NCBI GenBank assembly: GCA_947172415.1 | Contig: OX359201.1 | Location: 806,001-870,000, forward strand | Length of the DNA stretch: 64,000 bases | Direction of reading: 5' to 3' | From: Chondrosia reniformis | Lineage: Eukaryota > Porifera > Demospongiae > Chondrillida > Chondrillidae | Shown here: piece by piece, positions 11,641-23,900 of the stretch | How the letters are laid out: every line of letters begins with the position of its first letter | How positions within the stretch are numbered: the first letter of the stretch is position 1 | Translations under genes and position numbers: made by a program | The notes under the pieces: model-generated | Seen by the model: only the letters and a program-made list of their open reading frames with translations | Databases searched by the model: none | Told to the model about the DNA's origin: nothing

Positions 11641-13273
11641 CTGTGCATACGTGAAAGAGAGGGATGTGCATTATAAGGATAGAAAGAAGTACCACATATA
11701 AGCTTCTTATTCAATGACTAATACAAAGTCACAAACCACTATCCCTCACCAAGCAACTCACAGCACAATAACCTTAACACACACGTTTGTACCTTTTATG
11801 GCCATTGTATCATGTGTCTGGTTTGGGTTTAGTGATGGTACCACCAGTTCACTTCTTTGACCCACATCTACATATATATATATAAGGAAACATAACTTTC
11901 AAGGCACAGTACACATGCACACAAGAATTCTTTATTAATTAACTATTAAAAAAGAGTAGACTAAAGGAAATGGGTTAAAATTAAATATTTTGTGATTGGA
12001 TTTGGGGACAAACAGTCAGATTAATTAAAACTAGTAACAAAATTAACTAAACTTTAATATAAACATATTTAACTTGTATGTATGTATACAGTCCAGGACC
12101 TGCACATGTGTCTTCTATATACACAGATTACAATTTTTCATCCTCTATTACATGAATTTCATCCTTCTTGATTAAGTCAGAGAGCTGGAGGCCCTCTTGA
12201 GTATGGCTTGTTTCTCTTTCCTTTATACCAAAGAAAATATAAACATTAAAAGTGACATTCCTTCCTCATTATATCAAGTATATAATTCTCAAGTGAGATG
12301 TTATATCTGTATTGCTATATCAATCAGCTACATGTACAGAGACTACCATAACCTAAAAATTGGAGTAGTTAGCCTAGAATACCAATGTCCTCTTAGGAGG
12401 GCAATGAGCTAATGGGTGCAACTGAAGTTTGCTTAATGGCACCAGAGTCTCCCTCTAGTTGGGCGCACCAAGTTAGGAATGGTGGTCCCAAACACAGAAG
12501 TGTATGGTTAAATTTCAGTATATACGTATGCAATTGCAACTTCTGTATGATTATAATAATTATCATATAATCAAGGAGGTATGTATATACTATATAAAAG
12601 AAGTTTCACTGTAAATGTCTTGTTTCGATACTTTTTGCAGATGTACTAGTGAACACTGCCATTCCTACTTCTAACATCATTTTTGTAAATGTTTTTTATT
12701 TACTTGCAATTGTATTCCCCTTGTTAAAGTTACTTATTTTACATTGATTTGAAAGTTTTATTGACGAAAATCTCAAAATAACGTCTCAGACACGAGAAAT
12801 GTGCCAAAAACCATGATCTCTTATCTAAAAATGGTGGCGAGAAGACCACAATTTTTGCTTTTCAGAATTAGTTAGCAGTTAGCTAATAGCATTGCAGTCC
12901 ATGCATGCATACGAGATGCTCAGTATAGGATACTGGGAGGCACCATAAGAAGAAGTATATACAAGAGGAAGACACTGGAAGCCATCCACATATCAGAGAA
13001 CATGGATAATCGCAATAGCCTCATCAATTTGGTCCCAGTAGGCCTTCATTGCTCCAACTTATATCCCTAACTATTATACTACATATATACTTCACTAACC
13101 ATATATACTGCATAAAATTATAATACAGGTGACTTATAAAAATATTTAAATTGTTGACAAACACTCAATGCAATCTTTACTGTACTTATTACAAAATATT
13201 CTGTAGTTAGCTAACAAAAGAGACTTGTGTTGTGTTTGAGTTAAAACATGCTATAAAAATAACTGTAACCAAT
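11641..13273. other. Intergenic with dispersed repeats
   Basis: Holds a repeat at 12393-12465 related to the sequences flanking the LINE remnant at 44130-45262, and repeat family R1 at about 12460-12720. At 12940-13010 the plus strand reads 'RKTLEAIHI', which looks like a worn end of a retroelement protein, with low confidence. The minus strand at 12125-12190 could encode a short acidic end ('DEIHVIEDEKL' then stop), but no gene could be built around it. Confidence 0.45.
12460..12720 (+). repeat. Dispersed repeat family R1, copy 1
   Basis: Shares with 17125-17310 (plus) and 29635-29800 (minus) the blocks 'cacttctgt/caacttctgtatg', 'tttcagtatat' and 'actgccat(t/c)cctacttct'. The order and spacing of the blocks are the same in all three. 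No coding capacity or terminal structure was recognised; it may be a MITE or SINE-like element. Confidence 0.55.
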
Positions 13274-14071
13274 TTAGATTGATCTTAAAAATTTTTCAAT
13301 TCTCTTTGCCAATTCTCTGTGAGGTGCATGTTCCTCGTCTATGGTAAGTGATTCTGACAGTGCCTTCAGCTTACTGATACTTGGCTCATTAACTAGCAAG
13401 ATGAACAGTTCAGTGTTGGCAGCACTTTGAGGTGAACTGGGAGCCATCTTGCATAGGTCTTTGGGACCTATAACTCCATTTTGGAGAAGTGAAGTGGAGA
13501 TTCTCCGAACATCACATTTTGAATGAAAGTAATCATGGAAAGGGATGCTGCACAGAAATGACCTTGTCCTCTCATTGAGGACATCACCTACAACAAGACC
13601 ATGTACACAGTAAGGCCTAGAGTCATTGGAAGTACAATAGCATGTTTGATTTGTTACAAATGTCTTACCAGTGTCAGGTGACTGACTGACATCTTTAAGG
13701 TGACTCTGTTCTGACAGCGTGCTCTGTATTGAACTGGTAGTACTGGGGTCTGCAGTACTGATTTGATCCAGCAAGGCTCTGCCTATCTCTCTGTGCACTT
13801 CATTACAGAGCTCCTCTGAAGTGTCCACTAGCAGTTGGGCAAACCGCTTCAATGTTGAGATTGTGCCATTGGAAATCAAATAGTCTATATACAATTTGTT
13901 TGAATCTACACAGGTTGTGGCATTCTCTATTTTCTCTTTCAAAGCCTTGTCAATCATGTTCCTCTCATACAAATGATCACACAACTGTGGCAGGCTTAAT
14001 TCTTTAAAGAGGTGTGTGTACTTTAGTTTGATAATGCTCCCAACTGAAGTTGCAGATCTTTTGGTTGACAT
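13274..14071 (-). CDS. Two-CARD (death-fold) protein
   Basis: Single open exon, about 265 aa from ATG at 14071-14069 (MSTKRSATSVGS). An N-terminal CARD-like six-helix domain spans residues 10-110 (LFKELSLPQLCDHLYERN ... STLKRFAQLLVDTS). A linker rich in Ser/Thr follows, with a segment DSRPYCVHGLVVGDVLNER. A second CARD-like half is at the C-terminus (LFILLVNEPSISKLKALSES ... LAKRIEKFL). A good splice acceptor (ccagcag) lies just upstream at about 14086, so an earlier exon is possible. The gene follows the Roc-COR GTPase at 14144-16522 by under 100 bases in the same direction, so co-regulation or a missed fusion is possible; the junction phases do not fit a simple fusion. Probably a cytosolic adaptor. 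No TM helix seen. Confidence 0.7.
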   Translation of the reverse strand: MSTKRSATSVGSIIKLKYTHLFKELSLPQLCDHLYERNMIDKALKEKIENATTCVDSNKLYIDYLISNGTISTLKRFAQLLVDTSEELCNEVHREIGRALLDQISTADPSTTSSIQSTLSEQSHLKDVSQSPDTGKTFVTNQTCYCTSNDSRPYCVHGLVVGDVLNERTRSFLCSIPFHDYFHSKCDVRRISTSLLQNGVIGPKDLCKMAPSSPQSAANTELFILLVNEPSISKLKALSESLTIDEEHAPHRELAKRIEKFLRSI

Positions 14072-14143
14072 GCTATAGCCACCTGCTGGTATAGCACAAT
14101 CAGATATCTTATGATGGTACATATAAAAATGCAATCATTTTAG

Positions 14144-16522
14144 CTAACTTTTGACTTTGATTGGGTAAGTTGAGTCAGTTAAGCTTTCTTTGCTTTGTTT
14201 TGGAACTTCCTTCTCTTTCAGAACCCAATATTTCTCCTTGCTTGAGGAACATGACTTGAGTGAGAGCTAAAAATGATTTATAAAAGGTAATAGATTACAT
14301 ATAACATGTGACCATGTGTGACTCACCATAGCAGTATCACTTTCAGTAGGCTGACACCACATTTTCCTTCTGGTATCAAATTTACATGGTAGACCTTTTG
14401 GTCTGGAACATCTGAGAGAGACACCATCACTGGCTTCAGACAGGGTTGCCAAGTGTGGGATCCCCTTGCCACAGTTGCAACGAAAACCAATGCGGAGGTT
14501 GACCCTTTTCAGGAATTCCTTACCTAGAAATTTGCGACTCGCTTTGTGTATGCCTACTTCCAGATCACTCTTGATTGCTTTGCAACTAACATGTAGTTGC
14601 TTCAAGTGGTCTGCATGGCTACCTTTGGTAAGGGCATATTCGCTGCAGAAGAGAGCCACCTCAATGCTTCCAGGCTTTTCCATTAGGTACACTCCCAGAT
14701 TACCATGCACGTAATGGATACTTGATCTATCTGATTCCTCAGGATTCAATTTCCACTCATCCTTCTCTGCTAAATCAACTGCCAATTTACAGAAAACACC
14801 TCTAGGGAGATCTAGCAGATTTTTGGCAAACTTTTTCTGCTTAAAATTGAAGGCAAAACAGATATTTTCCACTATAGGGTAATCTGGAACTGGAGTGGTA
14901 CCATAGGGCAGGACTATGGGGAGGAAGTACACTCCTGGTTGTACTTTAGCTGAGAGATTCACAAAATGGAGAACTTCCAAAAGCCATTCACTTGGGATAT
15001 CTGGTCTGATTCCTACTTCTACAAACAGGTCTTCATGATCTTCCATCCTGATGATCCCTGTCTGCTTATATCGCCTTGTAGCTTTAGCTACTGGAAACTC
15101 CGGATGATACTGGATTGCAAGGAGCTTTGAAATCTCCTTGTAGAGAATGTTAGCATTGGTACACACCCAATTGGACTCGGGGGAACCCTTTAGCTCAAAA
15201 TAAGCAAAGAAGCCATAGAAATGAAACAAGCGAAGCATGGCTGGGAACTGCCGATCTGCCAAGTCCCTGTCAATATATTTGCTGTCAAGACAAAATTCCA
15301 GTAAAACATCATATCTCAGAAGGATTTGAGGGATTTTCTTCATAATAAGTTCCAAGAGAAACCACATTACTGGCATTTTCAGCTGTATACATCCTTTTTT
15401 TGAGGAAATAAGGGAGCGGAGCTTGTTGAGGTAATCCTGATCCTTTTTGAAGTCTGACTCATTCGTGATATTCAGGTACATCAGGTTGTTGACAAGGAAG
15501 GCTACATTCTCTGGATCACACACGAGGTGCTCATGGTATGGCTTATCTTCAAGACCTTTCAACTGAGCCTTAATCTTCTCTAGAGCTTCTCTGTGATTCG
15601 GCATAGCCAACAAAGCATCCTTAAATGTGGCCACAAGAAATATCTGAAGATTTGGCAACTTTACTTCAGACGGTAGCTCTGGTTGCCTTAGCGACGTGAG
15701 ATAGATACTAGATAGTGAGTGTTGCATCATATCCCAAACACTCTCGGAACATGGAAGTGACTCGCAGGTCTGGCTGCCTGGTCGGTAGGTGAGCTCCACT
15801 GGTTGGCTGAGCTCTTTAGCAGAATTGAACACTTGAATGTAAGTAGCTGGCAATGTGAGCAGAAATGGAAGGGAATCTTGAAATGTTGGCTGTCCTCCAG
15901 TGTCCAAGAGGTGAACAAATGTCTTTTCCTTCAACTTCAATTCTTCCAGATTTGTATTCTCCAATACTTCTTCGCGAGCTTTGATCAGACTAGCCTTTGC
16001 CTTGCTAGCTTCATCAAGGGGGCTACACATAGGTGTGGCCACTGGAGGGTGTGTGTCCTCTTTGGTAGGTGTGACACTAGGTGTGTCAGTTGGAATTGAG
16101 GACTTCAAGTGAGGAGGTACTTCCACTTCAACAGGGGGCAAAACTAGCTTTTCAATGATTTCATTTTCTTCTGCTAGACTTCCATGATCTCCTGGATTGC
16201 TAATGACAGGGTATGCCTCCTTCTTGTCATATTCCTTGTCCTTGACTATTCGACGAATTGAGCCCTCCATTTTGGAATCTGTGACTAAGGTCCACACAGA
16301 GGACCCTTCTTCCATCAGGAACTGTTCTGAAGTGATGGCTACCACTTCAGGTCTCTCAAGCACTCCAATACTTGTTTCGATCTCTTTTGACTGGTTGTAC
16401 ACCAGAAGGTACTTCAAGCAGGTCTTCCCCACAGCAGAGGAGCCTATGATGACACATCTGGCCATATTCACTAAAACAGATCCATGTTTAGCAACGGCTT
16501 CTAGGTAGGGCTCGAGCCAGGA
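14144..16522 (-). CDS. Roc-COR (ROCO-like) GTPase, N-terminus incomplete
   Basis: The main exon 16522-14327 opens after acceptor 'ttttttgtag' and reads SWLEPYLEAV just before the G domain; the first in-frame ATG is at 16465. A terminal exon 14266-14144 adds a basic tail ending in TAG. The P-loop is GSSAVGKT. Switch II is DTGGQPTFQ about 190 residues later, so an acidic, Pro-rich insert splits the G domain. A G4-like motif may be VATFKD. After that comes a COR-like region (QFPAMLRLFHFYGFFAYFEL) and a Cys-containing C-terminal region (FRCNCGKG, CSRPKGLPC). ROCO proteins are GTP-regulated dimers. No kinase or LRR is visible. Upstream exons are probably missing, because the exon starts with an acceptor and no ATG. 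The ORF has a GTG, not ATG, at its far 5' end. Confidence 0.75.
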
Positions 16523-16834
16523 CTACAAAAAAGGTTTAAAATGATGACTACCAACTACACATGCACAAGTGTGTAGTTGGAAAACAAATCAGTATACAGA
16601 CATCAAGTGGCACACAATAACCTGAAAACTTCAATTTATCATTCATTTTCAGATTATTCTTATTGTATATAACATTTGGATTGTTTTAACTGTCATAGTC
16701 TTAAGAGACCAATCAAAATTAGCTTCATATGTTGTCCATCAAGGCAATTGTTGTCTATCTAATAATGTATAAATTCACCTCCATTGCCCTTTGACAGTGA
16801 AAGTAGATTTAACAATTTATTTTATACTAACTAC

Positions 16835-16990
16835 ATGCATGGTGGTCATAACCAGCTGTCCTGGGTTCAATTCCCAGCAATTGCTTCTTTCGTGTTTTTC
16901 CCTCTTTATGATGTTTGATTGATTATTACTTGTGGTTTGATTATCACATCGATTATTACCCAGCTCTCCTGTGGTTGATGGTGGCCAGCT
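16835..16990 (+). repeat. tRNA-derived SINE-like element, copy 1
   Basis: The B-box-like block 'gggttcaattccc' sits at about 16863-16875 and is followed by a tail 'gtgtttttccctctttatga' and 'gtggtttgattatcac'. The same order is seen on the minus strand at 42130-42250 and, more worn, at 38170-38310. The A-box half is degraded here. Confidence 0.6.
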
Positions 16991-17124
16991 ACCCATTTGT
17001 TAAGATGGCCCCTCTGGAAATGGGCTGGGTCTTAATTATCAACTTGTACTGATGAAGAGAATCACCACTGATTAAGAATGTAAACAATATTTTTACTGTA
17101 TTATCTCTACCCTCTCTTGACACA

Positions 17125-17310
17125 TCGGGATAAAGTAGGGATGGTGCACCCAAACATGGAAGTGATGTGTATGATTTAGTCATTCAAATTTCAGTATATA
17201 TGCCACTTCTGTATGGCTATCCTTGTCACATGATCTCTTTCTTGTTTTGTTACTTTTCCAGATTTGCTAGTGACTGTTGGAAGCACTGCCATCCCTACTT
17301 CTTTATTTAT
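17125..17310 (+). repeat. Dispersed repeat family R1, copy 2
   Basis: Same block order as the copy at 12460-12720: 'gcacccaaacatggaagtg', 'tttcagtatat', 'cacttctgtatggctat', 'gcactgccatccctacttct'. Confidence 0.55.
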
Positions 17311-17837
17311 TTTGTATTTCTTTTTTAGTTTTCTTTGCGACAAGTTGAAATAAAGTCAGAAGTCAAAGAGAAAAGAACAGATAACCAAGAGCTCTTAATT
17401 AAAAATGGCAACAAAAAGCTTCTTTTAATCTGACGTGCCATAAGTAATCGTCTCTGCTCAAATTGTTTTAAAACAGAAGCGTGCCTATTAATTCCCTAGT
17501 TCCTAAAATTTTTAAACGATATGCCCTTAATATGTAGTTATCTATATGCGCGTTTATGCACTAGCGTGAAATAAAAGGAAGAAGAATAAGAAGAAGAGGT
17601 AGAAAATTAGGAAAACCGGAAGTAGACCTGCAACTGTTTTACCAACTTTGAGCCTTTATGCACTCTTCAAAACAACTTTCCTACAATTGACATCGTACAA
17701 AAAGAAACATTAGAAGTTAAAAGAACTAAAGACACATTCACTGCCGATTTATATTGTGTTAATCCGTAATACATTGAATACGGTTGCCATGTTTTTCTAA
17801 CTTAGAGAGTACTACCGTACTCTAATCATTTTGCATG

Positions 17838-17912
17838 CAACCTGTATATAAAAACCACCTGTATATTAAGACCACTTAGTTCGGTCCCACAGATGGTCTT
17901 TATATACAGGTT
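17838..17912. repeat. Small element with terminal inverted repeats
   Basis: Starts 'cctgtatataaaaacca' and ends with its near reverse complement 'tggtctttatatacagg', with a short centre. It resembles a MITE of about 75 bases. It lies in or just past the 3' part of gene E. Confidence 0.5.
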
Positions 17913-17975
17913 CCACTGTATATAGCTGCAGCTCAGTGAAAGTATACCTTCTATTATACATATACGTATACTCAC

Positions 17976-20900
17976 ATAATGGTCAATCCGACTTTTGAGT
18001 TTATCATTCTCCTTTTCTAGCAGCTTATATTCTTTGACTAAACTGTCCACCTCAGCTTTACTGTTTTTGAGCTGTAACTCAAGAGATGTCACTTTCTCCA
18101 ATAAATCTTGGCCACTTAGCTACGTATGCACAAGATATATACGTAAATATCTATTTATATGATAAGATGTGCTTGTCTTAATTGCATGGTAATTTAATGA
18201 ATAATCATGAAATTGATTCCTTTCATGTTACATGACCAAGCAAGAATAGAATACTGTTTAGTGTTTTTTACTCATTCATATGTACACTGTATATGTACTT
18301 TTTACTATAGTGCAAACGCAGATCAAAGATTAAGGATATTAATTTGTAGATGAATCTTGTATAGTTTATTAAAATATTATACTTTTTGACACACTGTACA
18401 TTAAAGCTAGCTCTTTTAATTGCATTTATCTTACTTTTGCTGTCTCTAGTTCATTCTTAGTTTCTTCAATATCTTTTTCTTTTGATGTTATCTGTCTCTC
18501 CAAAGAACACTTTTCCTTCAACTGCAATATAAATAGTAATAGAATAACTCTTGCTATACTTGTGTGTGGTACATGGAATATGTTTCCAAATATATGGCTG
18601 CAGCTAAGTGAAAGTATACTGTAGTGTTTGTGATTAACTAATGTTGTGTGTTAGACTTATTCACTTTGTACAGGAAGTCCATGTATTAATATAGAATTGG
18701 GTTTTGTACTCTCTCAGTTTTGATAATTGATGTTAAGACGTTGGTGAATCGAACTAGCTAGTTACGAGCGAAGTCATGACATATACTGGCGATGGGGGTG
18801 GGATCAAGAACTCAGATTGATGGCTACGGGATTACTAGGCCACATCGAACCTTTCAACTGGGCTGCAGAAGAATGGCCGCAGTACGTGGAGAGACTGGAA
18901 CAGTTCTTTGTTGCAAACGATATAACAGGAGAGGATAATGCTGTGAAAAGAAGAGCAACTTTCCTGACGGTAGTGGGGCGAAGCGCCTACAATTTACTTC
19001 GAAGTCTGATCACGCCTGAAAAGCCGACTGCCAAGACCTACGGCCAGCTGGTGGAAGTGTTAACAGAACACTACAGTCCGAAACCCACTGAGGTCATGCA
19101 ACGCTTCAGGTTTAACTCGCGAAGCCGAAAAGAAGGCGAGTCAGTCGCTGACTATGTTGCTGAGTTGCGCAAGCTTGCTGAATTTTGCAATTTCGGAGCT
19201 TCCCTAAACAAGATGCCCAGGGATAGACTGGTTTGGGGTATAAAGGACCCTCACACCCAGAAGAAATTACTGGCAGAGCACAATCTGACTTTGGCTTCCA
19301 CTATTCAGATAGCACAAGGTGCAGAGACTGCAGAGAAAAACCTCCGTGAAATGAGTGCTGGAGAAAATCTCAAAGACAAGGAGGGAGTCAAAGTTGTCAA
19401 GAAGACAGCAAGTGGGCCATCAGAGGGACAGTGTCATAGATGTGACAAAACAGGTCACAGTGGCACCGATTGTCCATATAAGGACTATGTTTGTCGAAGT
19501 TGTCGACGTGTGGGACACCTGCAGAAGGTCTGTCGCTCAGCAGGTGGTCGTGCTAATCCCAGGGAGTTCCAGCTGAGTGCCAAGCCAAGGAAGCACCGTG
19601 ACAAGATTGGAGTAAGCCAGATTCAAGACTCACAAGAGTCTGACTCAGAAGAGGAGGCCAATCTCTGGCTGGTGGAAGAAGTGGGTGAAGTGAACAGAGT
19701 GTATCAACCTCCAATCACGGTTCTGGTGAGAATTGATGGTATTAGTGTTGCCATGGAATTAGATACAGGTGCCTCTGTGTCTCTGATTTCAGAAAGCCAA
19801 TACAGACAATTGTGGGGTGGGAGGAGACTTAGCACCTCATATATTCAATTACAGACCTACTCAAAGGAACCTCTGATAGTGCTAGGTACAATTGAGGTTA
19901 CAGTTGAGTATGAAAGCCAAAAGGTGACCTTGCCACTTGTTGTTGTTAAGGGAGGTGGCCCTATTCTATTTGGTAGGAACTGGCTGAGGGCAATTAAACT
20001 TAATTGGTCTAACATTCATTATACTCAAAGTACAGGGCTGCAAGATGTTCTGAGAAAGTACCTTGATGTATTTCAAAAGGGGCTGGGGACTTTCAAGGGA
20101 CCTGAAGTTTCGCTGGTGGTCGATCCTGATGCCACACCCCGATTCAACAAGGCAAGGCCCCTTCCTTATGCCATGTGAGAGGCAGTCAGCTCCGAACTGG
20201 ACAGGCTGGTTGAAGAAGGTACGCTGGAAACAGTGGACTATTCAGACTGGGCAGCTCCAATTGTGGCAGTCTTGAAAAGTGACCAGAAGAGCGTAAGGAT
20301 ATGTGGGGATTTCCGTATGACTGTGAATCCTGTGTCTAAACTCAATAGATACCCCTTGCCAAAAGTAAAAGATTTGTTAGCCTCCTTGGCTGAGGGAAAG
20401 GTGTTTTCTAAACTAGACCTTACTCAAGCATACCAACAATTGAAGCTGGACGCTACCTCCCAGAAATACCTTGTGATTAAAACTCATAGGGGATTGTTTC
20501 GCTATACTAGACTCCCCTTTGGTGTATCATCAGCCCCTGGTATTTTCCAGAGGGTTATGGAGGACCTACTACAAGACATACCTGGAGTTGTAGTCTATTT
20601 GGATGATACTCTAATCTCTAGTCCTACCGAAGATGCCCAGCTCAGATCTCTTGAGGCAGTGCTGCAACGGCTTTCAGAGGCAGGACTTCGAGCAAAGAAA
20701 AACAAATGTAAGTTTATGGCCTCCACAGTTAAATTTCTGGGATACCTTGTCAATGCCAAGGGCATTAGTCCACTACCAGAGAAGGTTTGTGCCATACGTG
20801 ATGCACCTCCACCAACTAACACCACTGAACTCAAATCTTACCTTCCTATTATGCTAAGTTTTTGCCAAATTTATCAACTCACCTGGCACCACTGTATAAG

Positions 20901-23900
20901 CTACTGAACAGTGATGTGGTATGACAGTGGTCCTCTGATCAAGAAAAGGCCTTCCAACAGTCCAAACGAATGTTGATGTCAGCAAAGCTATTAACTCATT
21001 ACAACCCCCAATTGCCAATTGTGCTGGCATGTGACACGTCTGCCTACGACATTGGTGTGGTCCTAGCTCATAAGATGCCCAATGGGACAGAACAGCCTGT
21101 GGCCTATGCGTCCAGGACACTAAACCCGGCAGAAAAAAACTATTCCCAAATTGAGAAGGAGGGCTTGTCATGTGTTTTTGGTGTAAAGAAATTCTACCCC
21201 CTATCTGTTTGGCTGGAGATAAAGTATTTGTTCAAAACTATCATCAGGGTGACCAATGGTTACCTGGTGTTGTGCAAGACCAAACGGGACCAGTTTCCTT
21301 TAGAGTGAGGATGAATAATGGTCAGTTATGTAGATGCCACCTGGACCAAGTTCGAACCAGGACAGTAGATGCACCCTTAGTGCACCCTGAAGAAACTGCG
21401 ATCCGCGGTCCAACGGAAGTTCTACCTCAACTTCCAGAGCCTACCTTGCCACAAGTTGAGAGTACGCCTCAGACTGAGACTGTTGTTGAGTCCACCTGCA
21501 AACGTTCAAGTTCCTGAACCTATGGTTGTCAATGCTCCCACAACTGAGGTTCACACTTATCCTAAGAGAAACCGTAAACCAGTTGTTCGTTATGATCCAT
21601 CTCTTATGTAATGGGACCGTGGATGACATTGACTTTCTTTTTGTTGTGTTTTCATTTTTTTAGAGTTCCTCACTTAAGGGAAGAGGAATGTAGTGTTTGT
21701 GATTAACTAATGTTGTGTGTTAGACTTATTCACTTTGTACAGGAAGTCCATGTATTAATATAGAATTGGGTTTTGTACTCTCAGGTTTGATAATTGATGT
21801 TAAGACGTTGGTGAATCGAACTAGCTAGTTACGAGCGAAGTCATGACATATACCTTCTACAAACACATATACGTACGTACGTATGTACATATACTCACAT
21901 AATGGTCAATCCGACTTTTGAGTTCATCATTCTCCTTTTCTAGCAGCTTATCTTTTTTGACTAAACTTTCCACCTCTCCTTTAGCCTTTTCACTGTCTTT
22001 GAGTTGTGACTCAAGTGATGTCACCTTCTCCAACAAATCTTGGTTCATTAGCTAAATATGCACAAGATATATATACATGTATTTACAGTAACTATATTTA
22101 AACTAAGACACTTATATATGCTATAGTTATATGGCTGATTTACCTCTTTTATTCTCTCAATTTCATTTCTCTCTCTGAGAAGGGTCTTCTCAGTTTTAGT
22201 CAGCTGTGATTGGAGATTCCCTACTTGTGCTCTTTCATTTGAAAGTTTAACTTTAAACGAATGAAGCTCTACCATTGTATGGTGATGTAGATCCTCCATA
22301 CTCTTTATCTTTACTTTCAGCTCTGTAGCTTCCATCTATATAATATATTGCAGTACAATTACATAGTACATTGTAACTGTAAATGAGGGAAAACCATCAA
22401 TTCTGACAAGGCTCCTACATATATTAAAGAAAAAATGATAAATTTCGGAATTGGCCCTATTTCTGTTTAATCACTTTGCAATGGTTGTGTAGAGCATACA
22501 GTATGTGTAAATGACTGCAACTAGTTGAATATAATCAAAAATTAATCACAAAATTGCTGGCTATAACAGCTTTATACTCCATTGCCACGGCATGGGTAGC
22601 CTAGGATCAATATGATTAATTAATAAAGAGAAGAAATACGTGAAATTTGCTTCAGTGACTAAAAGGTAATAAAACAACAAATGCCTATTATTTACTGTAT
22701 ATAGCATGAATTGCTGACTAAGGAGGATATAATAATGGATCATGGAGTATAAAACCCAGAGGTGAGGACTATAACTTTTAGGTATAAATGTAAAATATCA
22801 TAGCACTGTTAATATAAATTATTTGAAGTGATAAATCATTCCAATGAATACAAACACACATTTACTTACCTCCAGTTCACTTTTATTCACTGGTAATTTC
22901 TTATCATCCCACCATTTTGGTTTGTCTACTGGTGAGAAACAAAAGAGTTTATTGCATATACGTACATACAGCACACCCACTCTAACTCCTCCCCAATAAG
23001 CTATGTACCTCACTTTTTACTAACTGAAACATGGTAACAATTTGATAACATACAAATAAGTTCAAATCCTTTACAAAGCCATGTTCCCAGTCCCGAGTTG
23101 GTATAATACTGTAAATAGACAATCCCACAACTGCACACCTCACCTTGACTAAACAGGAGTACATCAGAGAAGGAATCTGACAAGAGTTGTGCCTGGTACT
23201 TCTGGAGAGGGAGAGCTTTCTTCCCAGGAAGTGGAGGCTGTAAGGAGTGGGTATATACTTATTATGTGAAAAGGAGCCAGTGCAAAGGTTATGGTGTCAT
23301 AGAAATAATCTCCCAGTGAATATTTCTATGACATAATATGTATGTATACAGGGACAGAAAAGGCAAAACTTGAATGTGCTTTACACAATTATACCTAAAA
23401 TATGGTCAAATGGCAGGAGATAATGAATATTAGGATACAATTTGCATAATTCGTAGCCAGCTAACAGTATTCACAGAAAAGTAATAGTATTCATAACATC
23501 ACACCAACATTGTGTCTCCACACCAAATTACCATATTAGGGTTAAGTCAACAGTCATCATATTTCAGGTATCACAGATTCATGTACTTAGTATTTAATAT
23601 GTTATGGCTATATAAGAGATAGATCCTCATGCCTTTTCTGCACTTGTCATTTATACATTTCTATATTATCTACTACCTACTTTGCTAATAGGAAACTGGA
23701 GATCTGGGTAATTGCAAGCCAAACTAGTGTGGAAGCTTAAGGAATGCAAACCACATATATGTAAAGTTGTCTTACATACTATCAAGTTGAAGCAAATCTC
23801 ACCATTAAGTCTACAATAGCTTGGAAGACCTTTGGTAATATCTAAATAATTTTAAATTGACAATAAATAGTTTGTTAGCATCATAACGAATCACATTATA

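Larger units (their letters stand above)
16523..17975. other. Intergenic with repeats
   Basis: Contains a tRNA-like SINE (about 16835-16990), an R1 repeat (17125-17310) and a small inverted-terminal element (17838-17912). The missing 5' exons of the Roc-COR gene and the missing 3' end of gene E should lie here but could not be fixed. A weak candidate terminal exon for gene E begins at an acceptor near 17683 on the minus strand. Confidence 0.45.
18615..21853 (+). mobile_element. Ty3/gypsy LTR retrotransposon, internally deleted, with TSD
   Basis: LTRs at 18620-18781 (162 bp) and 21689-21848 (160 bp) differ by one substitution and a 2-bp indel, and both start TG and end CA. They are flanked by the 5-bp target-site duplication TATAC (18615-18619, 21849-21853). 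A TGG-initial primer-binding-like site follows at 18787. A purine tract (AAGGGAAGAGGAA) abuts the 3' LTR at 21676-21688. The element lies antisense to host gene E, inside its intron 7. The paralogous sequence at 17935-17985 gives the empty site: the two flanks joined at TATAC match it. It is a young insertion but defective: gag-pol is broken by a stop, frameshifts and a large deletion of RNase H/integrase. Confidence 0.93.

Noticed and set aside
12940..13010. End of a Penelope-like or other retroelement protein
   Set aside because: A short match in style only (RKTLEAIHI); too little sequence to name a family.
15727..16508. Plus- and minus-strand open frames inside the Roc-COR gene
   Set aside because: They are shadows of the large minus-strand exon and have no domain or splice support.
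20595..21171. Minus-strand open frames inside the retrotransposon
   Set aside because: They are antisense to clear RT and RNase H motifs.
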